64,000 nucleotides of DNA, taken from contig NZ_QEKQ01000005.1 in assembly GCF_003096655.1 (NCBI RefSeq), positions 1 to 64,000 on the forward strand, read 5' to 3'. The notes below the pieces were generated by a model that saw nothing but the letters and a program-made list of their open reading frames with translations, had not been told where the DNA came from and searched no databases. The DNA comes from Tamilnaduibacter salinus. Lineage in GTDB: Bacteria; Pseudomonadota; Gammaproteobacteria; Pseudomonadales; Oleiphilaceae. A program made the translations under genes and the position numbers. Positions 8,142-15,861 of the stretch are shown here, in pieces (position 1 is the first letter of the stretch; each line of letters starts with the position of its first letter).

Positions 8142-9299
8142 ATGACACTGCGCGTGCTGACCTACAACATCCGGATGCTCGGTGCCCCGAGCAACATCAA
8201 GAACAAGGCCCGGGCGGATGAGATCAAGGACCGGATACGGGCGATGGATCCGTTGCCGGATGTGATCATTTTTCAGGAGCTGTTTGTGAACGCCGCCAGG
8301 ACAATTCTTCTGGAGGGGCGTAAGCGGGGCTGGTTTGGTCCCCGTGAAGGCGGCCTTCTGGACGCCGGTTACACGGCAACCAATCGCCCGAACAAGCCGG
8401 GCCGGCTGCGCAACGGGGGTGTCATGATCCTGTCCCGGCATGGATTGGTGAACAGTGACACCGACGTGTTTGAACACGCCACCCTGGCTGCCCGCCGGCA
8501 GGCGAAAGGGGTTGTTCACGCAAGGGTCCGCAAGGACGGGCAGGATTATCATGTGTTCGGGACGCACACCCAGGGCGGCGGCTGTGGCGACAATGTGATT
8601 GAGGCACGGCGCAATCAGATCCGGGAGATGGGCCGCTATATCCGTCAACAGATCGGAAACAGTACCGACCCGGTCATTGTCGCCGGCGATCTGAACGTCG
8701 GTGGTTGCGCCGATATCGCCCTCACGGACGTTCCGGAGCTGATCCGGGAGACAGACCGGTCCGAGGTCACCGGTCCGGAGGTCCGGCATCTGCCACTACC
8801 GGACGGACAGGCCACCACGCTGGATGGTGAGGCGCTCGATCATTTCTTTGTGTCGGCACCGCATCATGCCCCTGAGCCGTCGACAGTCCGGCGGCTGGAC
8901 TGGACGTCCGGCATCGCGACGCGCTCGCCGTTTGATGGGCGCACACTGGACGGCCACGACCGGCACTTCCTGTCCGATCATCACCCCGTACTGGCCGACC
9001 TGGTCTTCACTGATAGCGAAGAGCGCGCCTCGGGCCATTTGGCCGGCCGCGTCCGTCGGGGCAGCTGGAGCGACGAGCGGCGTTTTTGTGCTGCGTTGAT
9101 CTTCACCCACGAGTCCGGCGACATTGAAAAGCGCGTGATGGCGTCCGACGGCCACTATGCGATGACGCTGCCCGAGGGGCGCTATCGGGTCGACGTTCTG
9201 ACCACCGACGGGGAAACCCGGGTGACGGGAGACGGGTTCGTGGTGGTTCGCTCGGATGCTGAGAACACGACGTACAACATCCTGCTCGATGAGTCGTAA
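8142..9299 (+). CDS. Endonuclease/exonuclease/phosphatase-fold protein, candidate effector
   Basis: 385 residues. The first 285 or so carry the EEP (DNase I-like) motif set in order: LRVLTYNIRM (Asn metal ligand), IIFQELF (Glu), FGTHTQGGG (catalytic His), VAGDLNVGG (Asp-Asn), LDHFFVS and LSDHHPVLADL (Asp-His pair). Family members include bacterial sphingomyelinases, nucleases and inositol phosphatases. The last 90 or so residues look like a separate beta-rich domain (RGSWSDERRF to the end). There is no signal peptide, so secretion would need a system such as T6SS. GGGAGG lies 6 bases before the ATG. Being directly after the effector island it may be a T6SS effector, but the substrate (lipid or nucleic acid) is not visible. 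Confidence 0.85.
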   Translation: MTLRVLTYNIRMLGAPSNIKNKARADEIKDRIRAMDPLPDVIIFQELFVNAARTILLEGRKRGWFGPREGGLLDAGYTATNRPNKPGRLRNGGVMILSRHGLVNSDTDVFEHATLAARRQAKGVVHARVRKDGQDYHVFGTHTQGGGCGDNVIEARRNQIREMGRYIRQQIGNSTDPVIVAGDLNVGGCADIALTDVPELIRETDRSEVTGPEVRHLPLPDGQATTLDGEALDHFFVSAPHHAPEPSTVRRLDWTSGIATRSPFDGRTLDGHDRHFLSDHHPVLADLVFTDSEERASGHLAGRVRRGSWSDERRFCAALIFTHESGDIEKRVMASDGHYAMTLPEGRYRVDVLTTDGETRVTGDGFVVVRSDAENTTYNILLDES

Positions 9300-9408
9300 T
9301 GGCGACCGTGTCCACGCTCCGATCGCCAAAAACCGCTACGCTCACATCATGAACAGGGAACGCTTCCGGCGGCCTCCTCGCCGCCGACCACCGCTCTGGA
9401 GGACGCTT

Positions 9409-9909
9409 ATGGCGATGTTCACCGTCAACACGCATCGGTTCGATCCGTACCGGGATTTCAAGTTCACCGTGGTGCTGGATGGCAAGGTGATCCCGGGAGT
9501 GACCCGGGTCAGCCCGCTGATCCGGCGGACCGAAGCGCTGGAGAACCGCACCGGCACGTCACCGAGTCATCCCCGCGTCATGCCGGGGCAGACGCATTTC
9601 GAGCCGATCGAGATTGAGCGGGGGCTGACTCACGATCCGACGTTCGAGGAGTGGGCCGAATCGACGTTCTCTCTGCAGGGCGACGGGGCGGTGTCACTCA
9701 AGACCTACCGTCGTGACCTGACGATTCAGCTGCTGAACCTGCAGGGGCAGGTGGTGATGGCCTATCAGGTGTATCGGTGTTGGGTCAGCGAGTATCAGGC
9801 GCTGCCCGAGTTGGACGCCAACGGCAACACGGTGGCCATCGAGCGCATTGTGGTCGAACACGAGGGCTGGGAGCGGGATCGCGAGGTGACGGAGCCCGCC
9901 GAGACATGA
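9409..9909 (+). CDS. Phage tail-tube (T4 gp19-like) protein
   Basis: A 166-residue protein resembling the gp19 tail-tube family used by phages and by extracellular contractile injection systems: FKFTVVLDGKVIPGV and a Ser-Pro-Leu turn near the N-terminus, FEPIEIERGLTHDPTFEEW in the middle, and VVEHEGWERD at the end, matching the family order of beta strands and its Gly-Trp-Glu-rich C-terminal motif. GGAGGA (9398-9403) precedes ATG 9409. A longer in-frame start at 9256 would overlap the previous gene and gives an unlikely Arg-rich leader. No sheath, baseplate or ATPase genes of an injection system are nearby. Its stop overlaps the next start (ATGA, 9906-9909). Confidence 0.75.
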   Translation: MAMFTVNTHRFDPYRDFKFTVVLDGKVIPGVTRVSPLIRRTEALENRTGTSPSHPRVMPGQTHFEPIEIERGLTHDPTFEEWAESTFSLQGDGAVSLKTYRRDLTIQLLNLQGQVVMAYQVYRCWVSEYQALPELDANGNTVAIERIVVEHEGWERDREVTEPAET

Positions 9910-10874
9910 GTCAGGGCGACCGGAGACGACTGGCCAGCCTCATCGACGCGAATGCGATTGACGCCGGCCGGATTGACCGGGCGCTGGCCGTCATCGGTAT
10001 TCCGCCGACGGGCGCCGAGTGGGTCCGGTTTCTGGATCGCTGTCTGCTGTGGCTGGGTGTTCTGGCGCTGTCTGTCGCTGCTGTCTTCTTTATTGCCTAC
10101 AACTGGGATGGCATGGGGCGCACCGGTCGTTTCGCCTTGCTGGAAGGCGGGCTGGTCGTGGTGATTGCCACGTATTGGACCCAGGCCCGGAAACCGCGTG
10201 TGGCGGCGGCGCTTCTCGCCATGGCCTGTCTTCTGGTCGGGGCGCTGCTGGCGCTGTTTGGCCAGACCTACCAGACCGGGGCCGATCCCTGGCAACTGTT
10301 TGCGCTCTGGGCGGCGGTGATCATCCCGTGGGTGGCCGTCGCCCGCAATGCCGGGCTCTGGCTGTTCTGGGTCGGCCTTTTGAATCTGTCGGTGGGGCTG
10401 TACTACGAATCCGGGGGCGGTTGGTTGTTCGGCGACTGGGGGCGGATCATCGCGGCCCAGTGGGCTCAGTTTCTGTTGAACGTGGCGGTACTGGTGCTCT
10501 GGGAGGGCGGATTGATGGTGACTCGTCGGGGGGCGCGCTGGCCGACCTGCGTGGTCGCCGTTTTTGCGGGCGTACCCGCGACCTGGCTGGCGGTGATGGG
10601 CGTTCTGTCTCTCGATCAGGGATGGGATGGCATCGTGGCCTGGGCGCTCTGGATGACCCTGTGCCTGGTCTTCTATCGGTGGGTCCGTCTGGATCGTTTC
10701 ATGCTGGCCGGGTTCTGCCTCTCTGGCATTGTCGTGATCACAACGGCATTTGGCCGGTGGGTGCTTCAGGACACGGCAAGCGGTGGGTTCCTGGTGCTGG
10801 CGCTGTTCGTGCTGATTGCGGGCGCGGGCTCGGCCACCTGGTTGAAGGCTTTGAATCGGGAGGTCGAGGCATGA
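9906..10874 (+). CDS. DUF2157 multi-pass membrane protein
   Basis: 322 residues: a short soluble N-terminus (LASLIDANAIDAGRIDRAL) and then about nine hydrophobic segments, with the FIAYNWDGMGRTGRF and LFGQTYQTGADPWQLFALWA motifs typical of DUF2157 proteins. The start overlaps the stop of the tail-tube gene and the stop overlaps the next start (ATGATG). Together with the following DUF4401 and GDYxxLxY genes it forms a set that recurs in proteobacteria. Function of the set is unknown; membrane or envelope stress roles have been guessed only from the presence of three membrane proteins. Confidence 0.85.
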   Translation: MSQGDRRRLASLIDANAIDAGRIDRALAVIGIPPTGAEWVRFLDRCLLWLGVLALSVAAVFFIAYNWDGMGRTGRFALLEGGLVVVIATYWTQARKPRVAAALLAMACLLVGALLALFGQTYQTGADPWQLFALWAAVIIPWVAVARNAGLWLFWVGLLNLSVGLYYESGGGWLFGDWGRIIAAQWAQFLLNVAVLVLWEGGLMVTRRGARWPTCVVAVFAGVPATWLAVMGVLSLDQGWDGIVAWALWMTLCLVFYRWVRLDRFMLAGFCLSGIVVITTAFGRWVLQDTASGGFLVLALFVLIAGAGSATWLKALNREVEA

Positions 10875-11932
10875 TGCCTCTGGAAGATCGGCTCCGCGAG
10901 GCTGGCGTATCGGTTGCTGAACCGGAGGTGGGGAACCGGGATCCGGAAAGCCCCTGGTACATCCGTGGGTTGGCGGCCGTGTCCGGCTGGTTGGCGTCGT
11001 TGTTACTGATGGCATTTTTCGGTCTGTTTTTGACACAGGTGCTTGAGACGCCCCTGGGGTCGCTGATCACCGGTGTGTTGTTGGTTGCCGGCGCGTACTT
11101 TGTCATGCGAGCCGAGCACAACGACTTTCTGGAGCATGCCGGTCTGGCGATCAGCCTGGCGGGGCAGGGATTCGTGATCTGGTCCCTCTACCGTTTCCTC
11201 GGCGATGACTCCAGCGGCTTCTTTGCCGCCGTGGCCCTGCTTGAGCTGATCCTGACGGTGGTGATGCCTGTCACGGTGCACCGGTTTGTGACGACGGTGA
11301 TCGCATCCCTGGCGGTGACCGCCTCGCTGGCGATGTGGGGTGAATGGTATCTGGCGTCGCCGCTCCTGCTGGTCGCGATGGTGCTCATCTGGTCGGTCGA
11401 GTTCCGTCGTCCCGGGCAGGTCCGTGCCCGTCAGGCCGTCGGTTATGGCATTGCCCTCTCTTTGATGGTCACGTCTTTTGGATTTTCCCGCGTGTCACCG
11501 ATGGGCCTCGACAGTGTCGTCCGTCTTCAGGGGGAACCATTGATCGGATATTGGCTCGCATCGGCCCTGGCAGGGCTGGTTTTTGTGTCGATGCTCGTCC
11601 GGGTGGTTCGGGTGTTGCCGGAGTCGCTTTCGCCGGTCGCATTGGCTTTGGTAGGGGTGGGCATGATGGCCGCCTTTTTCGTCTCCCTGATGGTGCCCGG
11701 TCTGGTGGTGGGTCTGACTCTGCTGGTACTCGGCTTTGCCAGTGGGCACCGGGTTCTGCAGGGCCTGGGTATCCTCGCGCTGCTGAGTCATCTATCGGCC
11801 TATTATTATCAGCTCGATATTACCTTGCTCGACAAGGCGGGCCTGTTGCTGGTGGTCGGGGTGGTGTTGCTGGCCAGTCGCTGGGCCATGCGACGCCTTG
11901 TTGCGGCCTTGGAGGAGACTGCCCATGGATAG
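10871..11932 (+). CDS. DUF4401 multi-pass membrane protein
   Basis: 353 residues with a short N-terminus (LEDRLREAGV and SPWYIRGLAAVSGWLASL) and about ten hydrophobic segments, including FFGLFLTQVL and the AISLAGQGFVIWSLY motif, as in the DUF4401 family. ATG 10871 overlaps the DUF2157 stop by four bases, and the GDYxxLxY gene starts 8 bases before this stop, so the three are translationally coupled. It is the usual middle gene of the set. No enzymatic motif is visible. Confidence 0.85.
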   Translation: MMPLEDRLREAGVSVAEPEVGNRDPESPWYIRGLAAVSGWLASLLLMAFFGLFLTQVLETPLGSLITGVLLVAGAYFVMRAEHNDFLEHAGLAISLAGQGFVIWSLYRFLGDDSSGFFAAVALLELILTVVMPVTVHRFVTTVIASLAVTASLAMWGEWYLASPLLLVAMVLIWSVEFRRPGQVRARQAVGYGIALSLMVTSFGFSRVSPMGLDSVVRLQGEPLIGYWLASALAGLVFVSMLVRVVRVLPESLSPVALALVGVGMMAAFFVSLMVPGLVVGLTLLVLGFASGHRVLQGLGILALLSHLSAYYYQLDITLLDKAGLLLVVGVVLLASRWAMRRLVAALEETAHG

Positions 11933-12464
11933 GTTCAGCCGTTGGGTGGCTGTGGTGGGGCTGGCGCTGGTTCTGGCCGTGGTCAATGTGGGTATCTACA
12001 GCAAGGAGCAACTCCGGGCCAAAGGTGAAGTGGTGTATCTGGCATTGGCGCCGGTGGACCCGCGCTCGCTCATCCAGGGTGACTATATGGCACTGCGGTT
12101 CGCGCTCACCCGGGCGATTCGTCAGGCTGTGCTTGCCCGGTATGAGCGGCATGCCCCGGAGCGTCAGGCACACGATGACGGTGCGGTCGTCGCGCTGGAT
12201 GAGCGTGGGATCGCCCGGTTCGTCAGGTTGTCGGACGACGCGCCGTTGGCCCCGGATGAGCGTCGTATCGATTATCGCTGGCGCCAGGGCGAGGTGCGGG
12301 TGGCAACGGATGCGTTCTATTTCCAGGAAGGCACGGCCGAGCGCTATGAGGCCGCCGAATTCGGTCGTTTCCGGTTGAGCGACGACGGCGAGTTGCTGCT
12401 CACCGGCCTCGTCGATGAGAACCTGGAGCCGCTGACCTCCGGGGCGTCAGCGGCTCCCCTGTAA
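11925..12464 (+). CDS. GDYxxLxY membrane-anchored protein
   Basis: 179 residues: one N-terminal transmembrane helix (VAVVGLALVLAVVNVGIY), then an extracytoplasmic domain with the family signature GDYMALRFAL preceded by LAPVDPRSLIQ, and a conserved RVATDAFYFQEG segment near the end. ATG 11925 was chosen over an upstream in-frame codon (11898) because it gives the clean membrane anchor and an 8-base overlap with DUF4401. This is the third member of the DUF2157-DUF4401-GDYxxLxY set. Its 3' end overlaps the convergent yjbQ gene by 18 bases. Confidence 0.85.
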   Translation: MDRFSRWVAVVGLALVLAVVNVGIYSKEQLRAKGEVVYLALAPVDPRSLIQGDYMALRFALTRAIRQAVLARYERHAPERQAHDDGAVVALDERGIARFVRLSDDAPLAPDERRIDYRWRQGEVRVATDAFYFQEGTAERYEAAEFGRFRLSDDGELLLTGLVDENLEPLTSGASAAPL

Positions 12465-12872
12465 CGTCGCCACCACCGAACGCCCTCCGGCACGGTCCCG
12501 GTGCTCGCAGAGATAGAGGCCCTGCCAGGTACCCAGGTTCAGGCGACCGTCCGTCACCGGAATGGTCAGTTCGGGGCCGATCAGTACCGTCTTGATGTGG
12601 GCCGGCATGTCATCCGGCCCCTCCAGCGTATGCGCATAGTGGGGCGCGTTCTCCGGCACCATCACGTTGAAATGCCGCTCGAGGTCGCCCCGTACATCCG
12701 GGTCCGCATTCTCGTTGACCGACAGCGACGCGGATGTATGCCGGATGAACAGGTGCAGCAGGCCAACGCGGCATCCGGACAGGTCCGGCGCACCCCGAAG
12801 GATGGCATCGGTCACCAGATGAAACCCGCGTGGCGCCGGGTCGAGTTGGATCGTTGTCTGCTCCCAGATCAT
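12447..12872 (-). CDS. yjbQ: YjbQ family protein (UPF0047)
   Basis: 141 residues with the UPF0047 motifs LLHLFIRHTSASLSVNENAD, followed by HFNVMVPENAPHYAHTLEG and a terminal LGTWQGLYLCEHRDR segment. Family members have weak thiamine-phosphate synthase activity in vitro, but the true role is unsettled. AAGGAGG sits just before ATG 12872 on the minus strand, which is why I use it rather than the codon five residues upstream. Length is normal for the family (about 140). Confidence 0.9.
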   Translation of the reverse strand: MIWEQTTIQLDPAPRGFHLVTDAILRGAPDLSGCRVGLLHLFIRHTSASLSVNENADPDVRGDLERHFNVMVPENAPHYAHTLEGPDDMPAHIKTVLIGPELTIPVTDGRLNLGTWQGLYLCEHRDRAGGRSVVATLQGSR

Positions 12873-12917
12873 GCTTGCCTCCTTCATCGCTGTGCCCCGA
12901 TGATATCAGCCCGCCTT

Positions 12918-13412
12918 TCAGTCCCGGCGCTTGGGTGTCCAGGCCCAGGTCATCTGCGCCTCAATCGGCTCGCGGTCCTCGCTGTCGTAGAACGTCAGCG
13001 CGACAGCCACTTCGCCGCGGTCGTCCGTCACCATCCGCTGTCGCTGCTCTTCCGTCAGGTGGGCTACCACCCGCATGTCGCCTTTGGCCCGGCGGGTGTA
13101 CTCGGCGTGCACCGTCTTGATGACCGGAATCTTGTCGTCCGGCACGTTCAGGCCCACCAGAAAGCCGGTGGCGGATTCGGCAAGCAGCAGCGAGGCCACC
13201 GCATGCACGCCCTTGATGTGGTTCTGGACGCGTCGGCGATTGGCGAGACGGATTTCGCAGTGCGACTGATTGAGGGATTCGATGCGGATGCCCGCGGTTC
13301 CGGTGAACGGGACGGCCTTGCCGAAGAACAGCGACAGCGCCCGGGGCCGCGCAAAAGCCGGGAGCTGATTGATGCGCTCGACCATGCCGGCGAGCCGGTT
13401 GGTGTGTGCCAT
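12918..13412 (-). CDS. DUF4442 hotdog-fold thioesterase-like protein
   Basis: 164 residues of the DUF4442 type, distant relatives of acyl-CoA thioesterases with a hotdog fold. Visible pattern: NHIKGVHAVASLLLAESATG (the Asn-His-x-x-Gly-x-x-His helix of the fold) in the centre, then VIKTVHAEYTRRAKGDM and a C-terminal strand EAQMTWAWTPK. It follows yjbQ in the same direction after 45 bases and may be its upstream operon partner. It is divergent from the alpha/beta hydrolase gene. The natural acyl substrate is unknown. Confidence 0.75.
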   Translation of the reverse strand: MAHTNRLAGMVERINQLPAFARPRALSLFFGKAVPFTGTAGIRIESLNQSHCEIRLANRRRVQNHIKGVHAVASLLLAESATGFLVGLNVPDDKIPVIKTVHAEYTRRAKGDMRVVAHLTEEQRQRMVTDDRGEVAVALTFYDSEDREPIEAQMTWAWTPKRRD

Positions 13413-13569
13413 GTTGAACTCTCCTGTCTGTGGTGAGCGAGCACCTTACCCGATTTCCCCGATGGACTGAACGGCCGGACCCGACAGGGTTCTGGCCCGG
13501 CCACCCATGGTGATGCCTGACCGCCTGTGGATAATGGGGCGCTTTTGAGAGAGTGTACGGGAGACTGGC

Positions 13570-14475
13570 ATGGCAGGCGTGATCGCCCACGACGGTGCGA
13601 GACTGAGAGTGCGGGAAGTGGGTCGCGGCCCGGTGGTCATCCTGCTTCACGGGTTTGGGATGGAAAGCCGCCATTGGTTGCCCATCATCCTGCCACTGGC
13701 CCACCGGTTTCGCTTTGTCCTGCCGGATCTGCGCGGGTTTGGTGGCTCGTCCCACCTGAGCTGCAGTGAAGACTGCGTCCTGACCAGCCACGCCCGGGAT
13801 CTTGATGCCGTGATCCGTCATTACAGCAACGGGGATCCCGTGGGGCTGGGCGGCATCTCCCTGGGCGCCAGCACGTCACTGCGCTACATGCAGCTGTTTG
13901 GTCTGCATGCCGTTCGTCACTATGTCCACATCGATCAGGCGCCTCGCATTGCCCAGGGCCCGGACTGGCCCTGGGGAATCTTCGGTAAGCAGGGCGCCCA
14001 GCGGTTGCAGTCCTGGTGGCCGATGCTTGAAAGGCTGGAGCGGACCGACCCGGAAACGCCGTTTGCGTCGCTTCCCATGGACCTGCGTCGCCAGTTCTAC
14101 GACGATCTCGCCGGATTCATGCAAACCGCCCTGAGCAAGCGCTGGATGAAGTGGATGGCCGGGCGCCTCACCCGGGTTCCGGCACTGGCCCATCAGCTGG
14201 TGCCGGTTGATAACTGGTTCACGGTCTACCAGCACATGCGGGCCTATGCGGAGCGGGATTACGATTTCCGACCCTTTCTGTCGCTGGTGACCGTCCCCAC
14301 CACGGTCGTGGCTGGTCGACACTCGGAAATGTACCCCTGGGAGGGGCAGGCCCGGATGACTGATCTGATGCCCCGCGCCCGGCTGGTCACGCTTGAGAAG
14401 AGTGGGCATGTGCCGCTGATCGACCAGCCACTGGCCTGCATGCGGACCCTCGCGAGGGCCTTTGCTCACGACTGA
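13570..14475 (+). CDS. Alpha/beta hydrolase
   Basis: 301 residues. Oxyanion-hole motif VILLHGFGMESRHW (residues 23-36), DLRGFGGS turn, nucleophile elbow GGISLGAS with Ser97, and catalytic His in KSGHVPLIDQP near the C-terminus; the acid is probably the Asp or Glu near AGRHSEMYPWEGQ. A cap region rich in Trp (SWWPMLERL) lies between residues 145 and 230. No signal peptide, so cytoplasmic. The substrate cannot be predicted. No operon partner: the next gene on this strand is 250 bases away and has its own sigma-54 promoter. Confidence 0.88.
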   Translation: MAGVIAHDGARLRVREVGRGPVVILLHGFGMESRHWLPIILPLAHRFRFVLPDLRGFGGSSHLSCSEDCVLTSHARDLDAVIRHYSNGDPVGLGGISLGASTSLRYMQLFGLHAVRHYVHIDQAPRIAQGPDWPWGIFGKQGAQRLQSWWPMLERLERTDPETPFASLPMDLRRQFYDDLAGFMQTALSKRWMKWMAGRLTRVPALAHQLVPVDNWFTVYQHMRAYAERDYDFRPFLSLVTVPTTVVAGRHSEMYPWEGQARMTDLMPRARLVTLEKSGHVPLIDQPLACMRTLARAFAHD

Positions 14476-14612
14476 CAGAGTGTCCATTGATCTTACACCG
14501 ATGCCCCCTGACGCCGCCTGAATGGGGTTGCCAGAGTCAAAAAATTTTACAGGTAGTACATCTGTCCAATTTGTCGCACTTCTAACTTCTTGTTTTTCTG
14601 GACGGCCTTCAG

Positions 14613-14628
14613 TTGGCGCGTTGTTTGC
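14613..14628 (+). promoter_or_regulatory. Sigma-54 promoter of the PEP-CTERM gene
   Basis: TTGGCGCG-TTGT-TTGC matches the sigma-54 consensus TGGCRCG-N4-TTGC. The invariant GG (14615-14616) and GC (14627-14628) are separated by exactly ten bases. Transcription should start near 14640, leaving a leader of about 85 bases before the ATG at 14725. PEP-CTERM genes of other proteobacteria are known to need RpoN together with the PrsK/PrsR two-component system. Confidence 0.8.
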
Positions 14629-14724
14629 GTTTCCAAGTGATGCCGAGCCCGGTGATGTCTGTCGTATCGGGCAAAGCTGACGGATTGAACACCAACCTGA
14701 ACGAACAAACAAAAGGATGTGACG

Positions 14725-15585
14725 ATGAAACGCATGAAACAGACACTGCTCCTGACGGGGCTCGTGTTCGCCAGCAGTCAGGCGGCCGCCCTGTCGATTA
14801 CACCGACCAGCAGCGGATCCGATCTGGTCAACGAAATTCTTGGCTCCGGTGTCAGCGTTGATGGCGGCTCCATCAACTACATCGGTGCGGAAGGCCAGGC
14901 GGGTATCTTCACGGATGGCGTGTCGGCGGACATCGGCATCGACAGTGGCATCGTGATGACCAGTGGCCAGGCAGCGAACGCCATTGGGCCGAATGACAGT
15001 GATGGCGCAGGCTCCAACGTGGGTGGCGCCGGCGATGCCGATCTGGATGGCCTGGTCGGTGGTGGCACTCAGGATGCCAACGTGCTGGAGTTCGAGTTCG
15101 AGAGTACCGGTGGTGACCTCTTCTTCAACTATGCCTTCGGTTCGGAAGAGTACAACGAGTACATCGACTCGGCGTTTAATGATGTCTTTGCGTTCCTGGT
15201 TGACGGCGTCAATATCGCCACCGTCGGTCCCGATGACGACCCCGTATCCATCGATACGGTCAATTGCGGCGACCCCGTTGGCAGTGACGACGACAACTGC
15301 TCCAGCTTCAACAACAACGATCTGACCGATGGTCCTCCGTCGCTGAATATCCAGTATGACGGCATGACCGATGTCTTCACTGCGTCCATCCTGGGTTTGA
15401 CTCCAGGGACCCACACCATGAAGCTGGCGATTGCGGACCGGGGTGATGGCATTCTGGACTCTGGTGTGTTCATCCAGGGCGGCACCTTCTCGGACGAGCC
15501 GACGCCGGTGCCGGAGCCGGGGACTCTGGCCCTGCTGGGTCTGGGGCTGGCCGGTCTGGGCGCTGCCCGTCGCCGCCGCGCCTGA
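14725..15585 (+). CDS. PEP-CTERM protein with choice-of-anchor L domain
   Basis: 286 residues: signal peptide (MKRMKQTLLLTGLVFASSQA, cleavage after AAA), a large choice-of-anchor L domain with GIVMTSGQA, LEFEFESTGGDLFFNYAFG and SEEYNEYIDS, and a PEP-CTERM tail (VPEPGTLALLGLGLAGLGA then RRRR). The tail is a sorting signal cut by an exosortase, which is not encoded here, so exosortase genes must lie elsewhere. Such proteins go to the surface or the exopolysaccharide matrix and take part in floc or biofilm formation. Four cysteines in the middle (NCGD, NCSS) may pair. AAAAGGA lies 8 bases before ATG 14725. Regulated by the sigma-54 promoter at 14613 and followed by a terminator. Confidence 0.9.
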   Translation: MKRMKQTLLLTGLVFASSQAAALSITPTSSGSDLVNEILGSGVSVDGGSINYIGAEGQAGIFTDGVSADIGIDSGIVMTSGQAANAIGPNDSDGAGSNVGGAGDADLDGLVGGGTQDANVLEFEFESTGGDLFFNYAFGSEEYNEYIDSAFNDVFAFLVDGVNIATVGPDDDPVSIDTVNCGDPVGSDDDNCSSFNNNDLTDGPPSLNIQYDGMTDVFTASILGLTPGTHTMKLAIADRGDGILDSGVFIQGGTFSDEPTPVPEPGTLALLGLGLAGLGAARRRRA

Positions 15586-15606
15586 ATCCACCACAGACGC
15601 CTCTGG

Positions 15607-15633
15607 AAGCGCCCTTGCGGGGGCGCTTTTTTT
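15607..15633 (+). terminator. Rho-independent terminator of the PEP-CTERM gene
   Basis: An 8-bp perfect stem (AAGCGCCC / GGGCGCTT) with a six-base loop, followed by a T run. Confidence 0.9.
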
Positions 15634-15694
15634 ATGTTGGTTGCTCAGACCGACCTGGCGGGTTCCCGCCATCCCCTCCGGATCTCTTTTGGAT

Positions 15695-15791
15695 CTCTAA
15701 AGATTGTTTTAAAACGCTGGAAGCGCTCTCCCCCAATGCTCGCGCCAAATCCGAGGTGTGACCTGTCCGGGTCGCCATTTGATCTTTAGAG
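15695..15791. repeat. Separated inverted repeat upstream of betI
   Basis: CTCTAAAGAT (15695-15704) and its exact complement ATCTTTAGAG (15782-15791) face each other across 77 bases, ending 21 bases before the first BetI operator. It could be a regulator site pair or chance; no protein is assigned. Confidence 0.45.
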
Positions 15792-15811
15792 CTCGAATGA
15801 TTAGGCTGTAT

Positions 15812-15845
15812 TGAATACGTATTCAGGGAAATGAACATTTATTCA
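15812..15845 (+). promoter_or_regulatory. Two tandem BetI operator sites
   Basis: TGAATACGTATTCA (15812-15825) is a perfect 14-bp palindrome. TGAACATTTATTCA (15832-15845) is an imperfect one with the same TGAA/TTCA ends. Their centres are exactly 20 bp apart, about two helical turns, and they end 16 bases before the betI start. BetI of other bacteria binds similar TTGAAC/GTTCAA-type palindromes, so autoregulation of the betI-choXWV locus in response to choline is likely. Confidence 0.75.
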
Positions 15846-15861
15846 ATACGGCGATTCACTC

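Noticed and set aside
10019-10870. N-terminal extension of the DUF4401 gene
   Set aside because: It reads DUF2157 in the wrong frame; the true start overlaps the DUF2157 stop.
9795-11036. 413-codon antisense frame over the DUF2157 gene
   Set aside because: Low-complexity Pro/Arg/Gln product, opposite to a coupled operon.
13876-15672. 598-codon antisense frame across the alpha/beta hydrolase and the PEP-CTERM gene
   Set aside because: It crosses two well-supported genes and a sigma-54 promoter; no ribosome site and no recognisable motif.
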